Below are positions 52,562 to 61,581 of a stretch of DNA of 64,000 nt, piece after piece; the first letter of the stretch is position 1, and the number at the start of each line of letters is the position of its first letter. The notes below the pieces were generated by a model that did no database searches, had not been told where the DNA came from, and saw only the letters and a list, made by a program, of their open reading frames with translations. The position numbers and the translations under genes were made by a program. The stretch comes from Bradyrhizobium glycinis (GTDB lineage: Bacteria; Pseudomonadota; Alphaproteobacteria; Rhizobiales; Xanthobacteraceae), in the NCBI RefSeq assembly GCF_016031655.1, contig NZ_JACCHQ010000012.1, forward strand, positions 138,314 to 202,313. The letters run 5' to 3'.

Positions 52562-52822
52562 ATGAAGCGTTTGATGGTCGCAGCGACATTGCTGCTCGCG
52601 TCGGGAACGGTGAGCTTCGCCGACGGACTGTTCTGGGTGGTCGGCAACCGCGCCACCGGCAAATGCACCATCGTGACCAGCAATCCCGTCATCATCGGCG
52701 ACGTCTGGTTCGGCGACGGTCCCTACAAGTCCAGGGCCGATGCCAAGCTTGCCCGCTCGACGATCCGCGCCTGTCCCCCGGTCACGCCCGAGCAGGAAAA
52801 GGAAGAGGACGGGGCGAACTAG
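52562..52822 (+). CDS. Small exported protein, 86 residues
   Basis: A signal peptide MKRLMVAATLLLASGTVSFA precedes a short domain with GLFWVVGNRATGKCTIVTSNPVI and GDVWFGDGPYKSRADAKLAR, then a Cys in IRACPPVTPEQ and an acidic tail. The two cysteines may form a disulphide. Similar short rhizobial exported proteins exist, but I know no function. ATG 52562 is chosen because it begins the signal peptide; ATG 52544 in frame is possible. Confidence 0.7.
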   Translation: MKRLMVAATLLLASGTVSFADGLFWVVGNRATGKCTIVTSNPVIIGDVWFGDGPYKSRADAKLARSTIRACPPVTPEQEKEEDGAN

Positions 52823-52829
52823 CCTGCGC

Positions 52830-53012
52830 TCAATGCAGCACGCTGCTGCCGCGCTCGACGAGGCCGCGGTCGGCGGCTGCGGCGTAGGCCTTTGCCAGCT
52901 CGGTCTCGAGATGCTCGTTGATCAGGAGCAGCGCCCGCACGGCACCGCGCAGGTCGCCGTTGCAGCTCGCGACGATTTCGTCGATTGCAGTATCGTTCGA
53001 TCTGAAGCTCAT
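52830..53012 (-). CDS. Small hypothetical protein, 60 residues
   Basis: An all-helical small protein: MSFRSNDTAIDEIVASCNGD, then LRGAVRALLLINEHLETELAKAY and AAAADRGLVERGSSVLH. The middle forms an amphipathic helix. ATG 53012 has GGAGAA upstream on the minus strand. It is convergent with the small exported protein, seven bases apart. I do not recognise a family. Composition and the ribosome-binding site support a real gene. Confidence 0.6.
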   Translation of the reverse strand: MSFRSNDTAIDEIVASCNGDLRGAVRALLLINEHLETELAKAYAAAADRGLVERGSSVLH

Positions 53013-53341
53013 CGAAAATTCTCCGGTTCAAACCAGGACAATCCTGCCGGCCTTTCCCGCATCCCCTGACGTTGCGAGGAGGATCGGCGCCCAACCCGCG
53101 CCTAGATGGCGGAACCGACCATGGCGATTATATGGAAGCCGCGATGACGCCCGCATGAAGCTGGTCGGAAGCTTGCGTGCCGCTTAGAACAGCCCTGATT
53201 TCATTGAATTTTCTCGATCCGCAATTATGCACATATCCACAGCCCCAGCATTTTCGGTGGAAGCGCGGATCGACGGCGGCGAAACTGCCGGCCGAGCAGA
53301 CCCGTAGCTGCCCCGTGCCCAGGACCACCCGGATTCTCTCC

Positions 53342-54298
53342 ATGATCGTGATGTCAGTCGTGACGGCGCTGGTCCTGCTGGCGCTGCTCACGCAAGCCGG
53401 GGTCGTCGCCGTGCAGCGGGCCTTTCCGCCGCAGGGGCGCATGATCGAGGTCGACGGCGCCATGCTTCACGTCGTCGAGATCGGCCCGCGCGAGGCCGGC
53501 CCGCCGATCGTGATGCTGCACGGCGCGAGCTCAAACCTCGAAGCGATGCGGCGGCCGCTCGGCGATCTCCTTGCCCGGGATCATCGCGTGATTCTGATCG
53601 ACCGCCCCGGCCATGGCTGGAGCACGCGCGCCAGCCGCCAGGATTCGACGCCGCAGATCCAGGCGCGGATGATCGACGAGGCGCTCGGCAAGCTCGGGAT
53701 CGATCGTGCAGTCTTCGTGGTGCATTCCTGGAGCGGCGCCCTTGGCGCGCGGATCGCGCTCGATCACCCGCGCCGGGTGGCGGGTCTGGTGATGCTCGCG
53801 CCCGTCACGCATCCCTGGCGCGGTGGCGTCGGGCGCTACAACGAGATCATCGCAACGCCGGTGATCGGCCCGCTGCTCGCCTACACCATTACGCTGCCGC
53901 TCGGCTATTTCATCACCGAAGCCGGAGCCCGCAACGTGTTCCTGCCGCAAACCATGCCGGATGGTTTCGTGCAGGACTCCGCGACGCCGCTTTTGCTGCG
54001 CCCACGCGAGTTCATCGCCAATGCCTATGATCTGGTGACGCTGAAGGAGTCGGTCGCCGCGCAAGCCGTGCGCTATGGCGAGATCACGGCGCCTGTTACG
54101 ATCATCGCCGGCGAGCCCGACAAGACGGTGAGAACCAGCATCCACGCGCGTCCGTTCGCCGCGGCTGTGTCGAATGCAAAGCTGATCGTGCTGCCCGATC
54201 TCGGCCACATGGTGCAGAACGCCGTGCCGGATCTCGTCAAGGCGGAGATCGAGACGATGATCGGACACATCGCCCCGGCGCAGGCGGCCGCCGACTAA
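53342..54298 (+). CDS. Alpha/beta-hydrolase with N-terminal membrane anchor
   Basis: A 318-residue serine hydrolase. A hydrophobic segment (VVTALVLLALLTQAGVVAV) anchors or exports it. The oxyanion region is PPIVMLHGASSNLEAM, the nucleophile elbow reads VVHSWSGALG (the first small residue is Ser, not Gly), the acid is likely Asp in AGEPDKTV, and the base His in LPDLGHMVQ. RPGHGWSTRA is the usual loop after strand 4. It is probably an esterase, lipase-like or haloalkane-dehalogenase-like enzyme at the periplasmic face. The start is uncertain; ATG 53342 begins the anchor and GTG 53315 is possible. Confidence 0.85.
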   Translation: MIVMSVVTALVLLALLTQAGVVAVQRAFPPQGRMIEVDGAMLHVVEIGPREAGPPIVMLHGASSNLEAMRRPLGDLLARDHRVILIDRPGHGWSTRASRQDSTPQIQARMIDEALGKLGIDRAVFVVHSWSGALGARIALDHPRRVAGLVMLAPVTHPWRGGVGRYNEIIATPVIGPLLAYTITLPLGYFITEAGARNVFLPQTMPDGFVQDSATPLLLRPREFIANAYDLVTLKESVAAQAVRYGEITAPVTIIAGEPDKTVRTSIHARPFAAAVSNAKLIVLPDLGHMVQNAVPDLVKAEIETMIGHIAPAQAAAD

Positions 54299-54299
54299 A

Positions 54300-54396
54300 G
54301 CGTTTTCGAGCGAAGTAGAAACCGGTTCGCGTGAAGAAAACGCGTCAAAATAAGAAAGCTGGAGCTTCGATTCTGGTCCAATCAGAACCGAAGCTC
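54300..54396. repeat. Double-hairpin intergenic element (GCGTTTTC type)
   Basis: GCGTTTTC (54300-54307) pairs with GAAAACGC (54336-54343), and GAGCTTCGATTCTG (54362-54375) pairs with CAGAACCGAAGCTC (54383-54396) with one mismatch. It separates two convergent genes and could terminate both. The first part resembles an element I have seen often in Bradyrhizobium-type genomes (memory, not a search). Confidence 0.75.
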
Positions 54397-54417
54397 TAGC
54401 GGCCGCCTCGTGTGGGC

Positions 54418-54813
54418 TTACTGCTTGATCTTCCCGTCCTTGTCGTATTGGGCAAGGAAGGCCCACAGATTGTTGATCTCGGTCTCGTTCTTGATGCCGG
54501 CGAACGCCATTTTGGTGCCCGGGATCTTGGCCTTGGGGTCCTTGATGTATTCCTTGAACGTGGCCTCGTCCCAGGTGATGCCGGAATTCTTGTTCGCGTC
54601 CGAGTAGCTATAGCCCTCAGCCGTGCCCGACTTGCGGCCGTTGAGGCCGTTGAGCTCGGGGCCGACCTTGTTCTTGGCGCCTTCGCCGATCGCGTGGCAG
54701 GCCAGGCACTTGTTGAACGATGTCTTGCCGGCCGCGACATCCTGCGCCATCGCGGCGGGTGCGGCGGCCATGACGCTGAGGATCGTCAGCGCGCCGAAAG
54801 TTAGTTTTGTCAT
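54418..54813 (-). CDS. cycA: Class I cytochrome c (c550/c2 type)
   Basis: A 131-residue periplasmic electron carrier. A signal peptide (about 1-23, ending AAMA-Q) precedes the mature domain. Haem attachment is Cys36-Leu-Ala-Cys39-His40, with GPELNGLNGRKSG after it. The sixth ligand is Met102 in PGTKMAFAG. The sequence style, including YSYSDANKNSGITWDE, closely matches cytochrome c550 (CycA) of Bradyrhizobium as I remember it; the symbol rests on that memory. It moves electrons between the bc1 complex and terminal acceptors. It is divergent from glcD. Confidence 0.9.
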   Translation of the reverse strand: MTKLTFGALTILSVMAAAPAAMAQDVAAGKTSFNKCLACHAIGEGAKNKVGPELNGLNGRKSGTAEGYSYSDANKNSGITWDEATFKEYIKDPKAKIPGTKMAFAGIKNETEINNLWAFLAQYDKDGKIKQ

Positions 54814-55042
54814 AAGTGTGCTCTTCGTCTCTTCCCGGGTCAGATGGAGGGTCGTGGTTTTGGCAGGTCCGGTGCAAGTGGACAAGCCGCGAAACTTTGA
54901 CAGGTTTCCTGCTAGCAGACTTGCCCCAGAGAGAACTTGCGCTGCAACAAAGCAATGCGACCTTCGGAGGACCTACCCAAAGACGGCAAGACATGATTGA
55001 TTTGCCGAGATAATTCCATCCGTCAGACGAAGGCTTCTCAAA

Positions 55043-56536
55043 ATGGCCATCATGATGCCCGCAAGCGACCAGGCCGTGCTGGCGCGTCGCAGCGAAATCG
55101 TCGCCGCCTTGCGCGCAATCGTGCCCGGCGAGGGCGTGATCGATACGCCTGCCGAGATGCGAGCCTATGAATCCGACGGGCTGACCGCCTATCGGCAGCC
55201 GCCGATGGTTGTGGTGCTGCCGGATACGACCGAGCAAGTCTCGCTCGTCCTGAAATATTGTGCCGCACAGAACATCAAGGTGGTGCCGCGCGGCTCCGGC
55301 ACCTCACTGTCCGGCGGTGCGCTGCCGCTCGAGGACGGCGTGCTGCTCGGGCTCGGGAAGTTCAAGCGCATCCGCGAGATCGATTTCGACAACCGCGTCG
55401 TGGTCACCGAGCCCGGCGTCACCAACCTCGCGATCAGCCAGGCGGTCGCCCATGCCGGCTTCTATTACGCGCCCGATCCGTCCTCGCAGATCGCCTGCTC
55501 GATCGGCGGCAACGTGGCGGAAAATTCCGGCGGCGTGCACTGCCTGAAATACGGCATGACCACCAACAATGTGCTCGGCTGCGAGATCGTGCTGATGAGT
55601 GGCGAGATCCTGCGCATCGGCGGCAAGGGGTGCGAAAATCCCGGCTATGACCTGATGGGCGTCATCACCGGTTCCGAGGGCCTGCTCGGCGTCATCACGG
55701 AGATCACGGTGCGCATCCTGCAGAAGCCCGAGACGGCGCGCGCGCTGATGGTCGGCTTTGCGCAGGTCGAGGCGGCCGGCGAATGCGTCGCCCGCATCAT
55801 TGGCGCCGGCATCATTCCCGGCGGCATGGAGATGATGGACAAGCCGGCGATCCACGCCGCGGAGGCCTTCGTCCATGCCGGCTATCCGCTCGATGTGGAA
55901 GCGCTGCTCATCATCGAGCTGGACGGGCCCAAGATCGAGGTCGACGAGCTGATCACGCGGGTCGAGAGCATCGCGAGAGGCTGCGGCTCGGTGACGTTGC
56001 AGATCTCCAATTCCGAGGCCGAGCGCAACCTGTTCTGGGCCGGCCGCAAGGCCGCGTTCCCCGCCGTGGGCCGCATTTCACCCGATTATCTCTGCATGGA
56101 CGGCACCATCCCGCGCGGCGCGCTGCCGAAGGCGCTGGCGCGCATCCGCGAGCTCTCGGAAAAGTACCAGCTCGGCTGCGCCAACGTGTTCCACGCCGGC
56201 GACGGCAATCTGCACCCCTTGATCCTCTACGATGCCAACAAGCCCGGCGAGATCGAGCGCGCCGAAGCCTTCGGCGCCGATATCCTGCGCGCGTGCGTCG
56301 AGCTCGGCGGCGTGCTCACCGGCGAGCACGGCGTCGGCATCGAGAAACGCGACCTCATGCCCGACATGTTCAGCGAGATCGACCTCAACCAGCAGCAGCG
56401 CCTGAAATGCGCCTTCGACGCGAAGGGCCTGCTCAATCCCGGAAAAGTATTTCCGACCCTGCACCGCTGCGCCGAGCTCGGCCGCATGCACGTCCACGCG
56501 GGCAAGCTGGCGTTCCCGGATTTGCCGCGGTTCTAG
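55043..56536 (+). CDS. glcD: Glycolate oxidase GlcD-type FAD-linked oxidase
   Basis: A 497-residue FAD protein of the GlcD/D-lactate dehydrogenase family that oxidises 2-hydroxyacids. The PCMH-type FAD domain includes VVPRGSGTSLSGGALP, IACSIGGNVAENSGGVHCLKYG and GVITGSEGLLGVITEITVRIL. The C-terminal cap has NVFHAGDGNLHPLILYD and LTGEHGVGIEKRDLM, carrying the catalytic histidines. Bacterial glycolate oxidase normally needs GlcE and GlcF. Neither follows here, since an unrelated membrane protein is convergent, so this copy may work alone or with parts encoded elsewhere. Confidence 0.92.
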   Translation: MAIMMPASDQAVLARRSEIVAALRAIVPGEGVIDTPAEMRAYESDGLTAYRQPPMVVVLPDTTEQVSLVLKYCAAQNIKVVPRGSGTSLSGGALPLEDGVLLGLGKFKRIREIDFDNRVVVTEPGVTNLAISQAVAHAGFYYAPDPSSQIACSIGGNVAENSGGVHCLKYGMTTNNVLGCEIVLMSGEILRIGGKGCENPGYDLMGVITGSEGLLGVITEITVRILQKPETARALMVGFAQVEAAGECVARIIGAGIIPGGMEMMDKPAIHAAEAFVHAGYPLDVEALLIIELDGPKIEVDELITRVESIARGCGSVTLQISNSEAERNLFWAGRKAAFPAVGRISPDYLCMDGTIPRGALPKALARIRELSEKYQLGCANVFHAGDGNLHPLILYDANKPGEIERAEAFGADILRACVELGGVLTGEHGVGIEKRDLMPDMFSEIDLNQQQRLKCAFDAKGLLNPGKVFPTLHRCAELGRMHVHAGKLAFPDLPRF

Positions 56537-56637
56537 AGCATGATCCGGAAAAGTGCGTAGCGGTTTTCCGAAAAGATCATGCTCAAACAATAAGCTAAAG
56601 CGCGATGACGATTCATCCTAATCGCATCGCGCTTTAG
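56536..56637. repeat. Double-hairpin intergenic element (GAGCATGATCCGGAAAAG type)
   Basis: GAGCATGATC (56536-56545) pairs with GATCATGCTC (56575-56584), with CGGAAAAG/TTTTCCG inside. A second stem CTAAAGCGCGATG (56595-56607) pairs perfectly with CATCGCGCTTTAG (56625-56637). It begins at the last base of the glcD stop and lies between convergent genes. Confidence 0.88.
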
Positions 56638-56695
56638 AATCCGCCGTGATGGGTGCACCCTCACATGACTCGGGACGATAGCGGCGTGTGCTCGC

Positions 56696-57466
56696 CTACT
56701 GCGCCAGCGCGAGAATGCCGCCGGCAAATGCGTGCCAGGCCGCCGTTTCGCTGACCGGCCAGTTCAGCACCTTCACCGCCAGAAGCGCGAGCGTGCCAAT
56801 AATGTACACCGGATGCACGCGGCCCTCGGCGCGCCAGTCGCGCACCATGGCGACGACAAGCAGAAGGGAGGCGACTACAGCCGGCGCGATCGTTACGGGC
56901 ACCGGCGGCGGGCCGGGAGGTCCAGGAGGTGCGAGGAAGGTCAGGAACCAGCGCGCGATCGCGGCGTCGAGGATCGAGACCGCGGCAAGCAGCATCAGGC
57001 GCTTGTGAATCTCGGGCCTGCGCGTGTTCATGATGGCGAGCACGAACACCACGGCAAAGAATGCGATGCCGCTGAGCGGCACGATCGAGAAGGCGATGCC
57101 TGCATCGGCCTGCCCGAGCGCCGCGGCGTTCTTCATCGAGGTCACGGACGCGAAGAAGCCAAAAATGACCATTGCCGTCGCAAGCGAGACGCCGACAATG
57201 CCGAACGAGCGGTGGTTGACCACACGGCCCGAGGCCGCGAGCCAGGTCTGGAGCACGAAATAGAGCGACCAGGTGAAGAACAAGAGTCCGTGAAAATGAA
57301 TCACCGGGCTTGCGGACAATGTCCGGTGAGCGAGCGGCACCCAATAGGTCGGTGCGAAGCCGAGAAAGGCGGTGGCGGCGCAGGCGAGCGCCATGTTGAG
57401 ATAAAAATATCGTGCAGGCGACGCATCACGCGCGCGTACACGACGGTCGTCGATCAGGGTTGTCAT
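56696..57466 (-). CDS. Multi-pass membrane protein of unknown function
   Basis: A 256-residue integral membrane protein with about seven spans. Conserved-looking histidines occur in HFHGLLFFTWSLYFVLQTWL and RRPEIHKRLMLLAA, which could bind haem or a metal, though that is only inference. A proline-rich loop (APPGPPGPPPVPV) sits between spans five and six. ATG 57466 (MTTLIDDRRVR) is preferred to upstream alternatives. I know similar uncharacterised proteins in Rhizobiales but no function. It follows the antiporter gene on the same strand by 115 bases. Confidence 0.7.
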   Translation of the reverse strand: MTTLIDDRRVRARDASPARYFYLNMALACAATAFLGFAPTYWVPLAHRTLSASPVIHFHGLLFFTWSLYFVLQTWLAASGRVVNHRSFGIVGVSLATAMVIFGFFASVTSMKNAAALGQADAGIAFSIVPLSGIAFFAVVFVLAIMNTRRPEIHKRLMLLAAVSILDAAIARWFLTFLAPPGPPGPPPVPVTIAPAVVASLLLVVAMVRDWRAEGRVHPVYIIGTLALLAVKVLNWPVSETAAWHAFAGGILALAQ

Positions 57467-57581
57467 CAGGAGTGAGTCTGGGGCGGCTGGGTTTGGTTCA
57501 AACTTCGCAGCGCCGTGTGTGACTCGGCGCACGTTGCTGAAGCGCCCCAAAACTCTTGACCGGGACGACAGCGGAGAGACA

Positions 57582-59159
57582 TCATCCGCCCGCGCTTAAC
57601 TCTGCGCGATCGAGCTCCTCCTCGAGCCGATGAAACGCATCGTCGCCGATCACCTCGGTGGCGCGCAGATCGAAGATCGCCTTGCGCGCGGCCTCGATAG
57701 CGCGGCGGCGCAGGGGATCGGCGGGCAGTTCGCCGTTGCTGATGCCGCCGTTGGGATCGGTCTCGGCCTGCATCAGGATAGCGCGATATTCGAGCCGCAG
57801 GATTTCAGCCTCCTCCGACGGATCACTCTCGATCGCATCGAGCGCGGCGCGATAGGCCACGGCGCGGCCGCGTGCGACCTCGATGCCGACGGGATCATCG
57901 TCCTTGAGGTTGAAAGCGAGGATCAGCGGCCGCAACGTCAGGCCCTGGATCACCAGCGATCCCAGCACCACCGCAAAGGCGATGAAGACGATGAAGTCGC
58001 GATAGGGAAAGCTTTCCGGCAGGGCAAAGGCGGTGGCGAGCGTGACGAGACCGCGCATGCCGCACCAGGAGATGATGAGCCCGCCCTCGCGCGAGGCCAC
58101 CTGCTGCGGATCCTTGGGATGATAGAGTCCTCGCGCGATCAGCACCCGCAGGCTCGTGCGATAGAACGTCACCCAGAACAGGCGCACCAGGATCACCGTG
58201 AGCAGGATCCAGGCGGCCGCCACACAATATTCCCAGCGCACGTCTGCATCCAACCGCGTCCAGATCGGCCGCATCTGCATGCCGATCAGCATGAAGGCGA
58301 GCACGTTGAGCACGAACACGGTCGTCTCCCACACCGCATAGGAGGGCACCCGCAGCCGCGCCGGGATGCGGGCCGGCGCGGTGCGCGCAACCGTGATGGC
58401 GTAGACCACGATGGTCAGGATGCCGGAGAGGCCGAGGTGCTCGGCGGCGATCCAGACCATAAAGGTGGTGGCGAACTGCACGATGATGGCGCTCGGCGCC
58501 TCCGTCACCCGCTCCATGAACAGCGGAATGATGCGGCCCGCGGCCAGACCCGCGAGGACGCTGCCGACCAGCGCCAGCGCCATGGTCGGGGCGACCTGGC
58601 TCCAGGTCAGATGCTCGGTGGCGACGGCGCCGACGGCGATGCGATAGATCAGTAGCGCGCTGGCATCGTTGAGCAGGCTTTCGCCTTCCAGCACCTTGAC
58701 CATGCGGTGGGGCAGCTTGACCTGGCTCAGGATCGCAACCGCGGCGGCCGCATCCGGCGGCGCCACGATGGCGCCGAGCGCGACCGCGGCGGCCCAGGGC
58801 ATGTCGGGCATCAGCCGGTGCGCGACATAGGCCACGCCGGCCGTGGTCAGGCCGACCGCGGCCACCACCAGGGTCGAAACCGGAACCCAGTTTTTGCGAA
58901 GGTCGCGCAGCGATGTGTCGAAGGCGGCATCGAGCAGGACCGGTGCGACAAAAAGGGCAAGGGCGAGGTCCGGCTCCAGCGTCCAGGACGGGCTCGACGG
59001 GACGAAGGCGATCAGCGCGCCGCCGATGGCGAGAAAGGTCGGGTAGGGGACCTTGATCCGCCGCGCCAGCGCCGATAAGCCAACCGCGCCGAGCAGCAGC
59101 GCAATGATCCATTCGAATGTCGACACGATGATCCCCGAAGCCGATTTCAGCGGCGCCAC
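57582..59159 (-). CDS. Na+/H+ antiporter, CPA1 family
   Basis: A 525-residue cation/proton antiporter. It has about 12 spans, the ion-binding GAIVAPPDAAAAVAIL region with its Asp, GESLLNDASALLIYRIA with the paired acidic/Asn site, and SWCGMRGLVTLATAFALPE, the conserved span 11 motif. The cytoplasmic C-terminal tail (about 430-525) is helical and acidic. It exchanges Na+ or K+ for H+ for pH and salt balance. The start is GTG 59159, but GTG 59123 behind CGGGGA (giving STFEWIIALLLG) is at least as good. Confidence 0.92.
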   Translation of the reverse strand: MAPLKSASGIIVSTFEWIIALLLGAVGLSALARRIKVPYPTFLAIGGALIAFVPSSPSWTLEPDLALALFVAPVLLDAAFDTSLRDLRKNWVPVSTLVVAAVGLTTAGVAYVAHRLMPDMPWAAAVALGAIVAPPDAAAAVAILSQVKLPHRMVKVLEGESLLNDASALLIYRIAVGAVATEHLTWSQVAPTMALALVGSVLAGLAAGRIIPLFMERVTEAPSAIIVQFATTFMVWIAAEHLGLSGILTIVVYAITVARTAPARIPARLRVPSYAVWETTVFVLNVLAFMLIGMQMRPIWTRLDADVRWEYCVAAAWILLTVILVRLFWVTFYRTSLRVLIARGLYHPKDPQQVASREGGLIISWCGMRGLVTLATAFALPESFPYRDFIVFIAFAVVLGSLVIQGLTLRPLILAFNLKDDDPVGIEVARGRAVAYRAALDAIESDPSEEAEILRLEYRAILMQAETDPNGGISNGELPADPLRRRAIEAARKAIFDLRATEVIGDDAFHRLEEELDRAELSAGG

Positions 59160-59247
59160 AAGCTAGCACCAATCCGGCCGTATGGTGGATAGTGCGGTTT
59201 CAAGGCAAGAGCTTAACATCGACGACAAGGCTTCGACTGCAACGAGC

Positions 59248-60006
59248 ATGCGTTTTCTCATTCAGCTGATCGGCGCCGGAGTGCTCTGCGCGATCTCGTT
59301 CGCTCGGGCCGATGCCGCGACCGGCGGCGAGCCGGTGGCCGTGACGCAGGTCGACGTCGCGCCCTGCCTCGCCGCGGCCGCAGCCGATGACATGGACAAG
59401 GCGGCCAATGCCTGTGCCGAAGTGATCGAGAACGAGAAGACGGCGAAGGGTGACCTGATCAAAGCCCTGATCGCGCGCGGTGCACTCTATGCGCGGCACG
59501 ATCAGGTCGATCGCGCCATCGCCGACGACAGCCGTGCTCTTCTGCTCGATCCCGGACTTGCGGACATCTTCAATGCGCGCGGCGAGCTCTGGCTGAAGAA
59601 GGGTGACAAGCCGAAGGCGGTGCAGGATTTCGGCGCAGCGCTCAGGATCGATCCGAACCACGAGAAGGCCAAGGCCAATCACAAGGCGATGGCGCGCGAG
59701 ATTGAGCGGATCGGCGCGCAGATGGCGCTCGCCGGCAAGCCCAGCTTCAATTGCGCGCGAGCGCGTCGGGCGGTGGAAAGGGCGATCTGCGGCAATCGCG
59801 AGCTCGCCGATCTCGATCGCGAGGTCTTTGCCTCCAATGCCCGTGCGATCCGCGAGGCGCGCAATGCGGCCGAGGCCAAAGCGCTCCAGCGCGAGCAGGA
59901 CGAGTTCATCGCGCGCCGCAATGCCGATTTCGGCCGGCCGGGATACGACCTGAAGAAGGCGATGCAGGAGCGCTTGCAGCGGCTCAACGGCGTGGACGGG
60001 TATTGA
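59248..60006 (+). CDS. Exported TPR protein with C-terminal LprI-like domain
   Basis: A 252-residue exported protein. A signal peptide (about 1-22) is followed by a VAPCLAAAAADDMDKAANAC region, two TPR-like repeats (about 75-140) and a C-terminal domain FNCARARRAVERAICGNRELADLDREVF. The latter carries the paired-cysteine pattern of the LprI/DUF1311 family, whose mycobacterial member inhibits lysozyme. ATG 59248 begins the signal sequence; the frame is open upstream. It ends DLKKAMQERLQRLNGVDG, nearly the same as the next gene product, so the two are paralogues. Confidence 0.85.
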   Translation: MRFLIQLIGAGVLCAISFARADAATGGEPVAVTQVDVAPCLAAAAADDMDKAANACAEVIENEKTAKGDLIKALIARGALYARHDQVDRAIADDSRALLLDPGLADIFNARGELWLKKGDKPKAVQDFGAALRIDPNHEKAKANHKAMAREIERIGAQMALAGKPSFNCARARRAVERAICGNRELADLDREVFASNARAIREARNAAEAKALQREQDEFIARRNADFGRPGYDLKKAMQERLQRLNGVDGY

Positions 60007-60014
60007 GTCCTAGC

Positions 60015-60037
60015 CTCTCCCCGCGTGCGGGGCGAGG
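60015..60037. terminator. Hairpin after the first TPR-LprI gene
   Basis: CCCCGC-GT-GCGGGG (60019-60032) forms a strong stem just after the stop at 60006. It shares the CTCTCCCCGC motif with the mosaic elements at 13294, 33597 and 61709 but is only a fragment. There is no T-run, so its role as terminator is uncertain. Confidence 0.5.
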
Positions 60038-60130
60038 GAGAGTCCGCATCCCCCTCCCCAGGCCCGGTTTGAACCCATCTCTTGCCAGCTGCGACAACGG
60101 TGAGAACCCGACGTCACGGAGCCCTATGTC

Positions 60131-61522
60131 ATGTGCGGCACTCACGCCTCCGCGCAAGCGCTTTCGCCAGCCAAGATCTCGCTTCGCGCCCTCTTCCTTG
60201 GCGCGGCCATGAGTTTCGTTCTTGCGGCCCCGGCCGCGGCGAGCACCGAGTGCGTGCTGGGGAGCAAGGCTGCCCCGGCCGAGTTGATCTCCGCGTGCAG
60301 CGCCATCATCGACAAGACCGCCAATCCCGCCGCCGAACGCAGCGTGGCCCTCGTCGTCCGCGCGGAAGCCAATGCGCAGACCCTTGGAGGCCAGGCGCAG
60401 GCGCTGCGGGATCTCGACCGCGCCATCGCGCTCGACGGCAAGAACGCGAAGGCCTGGCGCATGCGCGGCGAGCTCCTGCGCGAGGCCGGCGGCGACCTCA
60501 ATCGGGCCGCAGCGGATCTGACCAAGGCGATCGAGCTCGACCCGCAGGATGCCGAAGCTTACGAGCTGCGCGGCGTCGTCTACACCAGTCAGCGCCGGCT
60601 CGACCGCGCGCTCGCCGATTACGACCAGGCCATCAAGCTGAAGCCGGACGATGCGCAGGCCTGGTCCGACCGCGGCGTGGCCTATTATCTCGGCGGCGAC
60701 AACGAGAAGGCGATCAGGAATTTCGACGAGGCGCTGCGGCTGGATCCCAACCGCGCGCGCACCTACACCAATCGCGGCGCGGCCTACAAGAAGCTCGGCC
60801 AGCTCGACAAGGCGGTCGCCGACGACGGCGAGGCGATCAGGCTCGACCCGAAAGTGCCGGAATATTACGACAACCGCGGCCTGACCTATGCGGCGATGGG
60901 CGAGTACGACAAGGCGATTGCCGATTACGACCAGGCGATCCGGCGGGAGCAGCGCGCCAACTTCCTGACCAACCGCGGCGATTCCTATCAGTTCAAGGGC
61001 GAGCTCGGGGCGGCGCTGAGCGACTACGAGGCTGCGCTCAAGCTCGATCCGAATTTCGCGAAGGCCTACAACAACCGCGCGGTGCTCTACAAGAAGATGG
61101 GCGAGCGCAAGAAGGCGCTGGCCGATTATGAGACGGCGCTGAAGCTGGATCCCGGCAACGAGAATGCAGCGAACGGCCGTCGCAGCATGATCGCCGAGAT
61201 CGCCAGGTTCGGCGCGGCGTCCCCGGGCCCGATGCATGCGCGCTCGGCCGACGACAGCGGGCCGTCCTTCGATTGTGTCGCCGCAAAACGCGAGGTCGAG
61301 AAAGCGATCTGCGCCGATCCGCAGCTCGGCGTGCTCGACCGCCAGATCGCCGAGGCTTACGAGCGGGTGCTGAAATCCGCGAGCAAGCGCGCCGCCGACA
61401 GCCTGCGCAAGTCGCAGCGCGATTTCCTCGCCACACGCGATGCGAGCTTCCGTCGCCCCGGCTATGATCTGAAAAAGGTCATGCAAAATCGCTTGCAGCG
61501 CTTGAACGCGATGGAGAGCTAG
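60131..61522 (+). CDS. Exported TPR protein with C-terminal LprI-like domain, larger paralogue
   Basis: A 463-residue exported protein. A signal peptide (about 1-38, ending APAAAS) precedes eight to nine TPR units between about 70 and 350, many with near-consensus motifs such as AYNNRAVLYKKMGERKKALADYETALKLDP. The C-terminal LprI-like domain starts SFDCVAAKREVEKAICADPQLGVLDRQIAEAY and ends KKVMQNRLQRLNAMES. It shares this domain order with the gene just upstream, 124 bases away, so a tandem duplication with gain of repeats is likely. It probably acts in the periplasm; lysozyme inhibition is possible but untested. Confidence 0.88.
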   Translation: MCGTHASAQALSPAKISLRALFLGAAMSFVLAAPAAASTECVLGSKAAPAELISACSAIIDKTANPAAERSVALVVRAEANAQTLGGQAQALRDLDRAIALDGKNAKAWRMRGELLREAGGDLNRAAADLTKAIELDPQDAEAYELRGVVYTSQRRLDRALADYDQAIKLKPDDAQAWSDRGVAYYLGGDNEKAIRNFDEALRLDPNRARTYTNRGAAYKKLGQLDKAVADDGEAIRLDPKVPEYYDNRGLTYAAMGEYDKAIADYDQAIRREQRANFLTNRGDSYQFKGELGAALSDYEAALKLDPNFAKAYNNRAVLYKKMGERKKALADYETALKLDPGNENAANGRRSMIAEIARFGAASPGPMHARSADDSGPSFDCVAAKREVEKAICADPQLGVLDRQIAEAYERVLKSASKRAADSLRKSQRDFLATRDASFRRPGYDLKKVMQNRLQRLNAMES

Positions 61523-61581
61523 GCGGTCTTCGCCTCTCCCCGCGTGCGGCAGGGGCATCGCATTTTGAATTTTGCAGAGGT

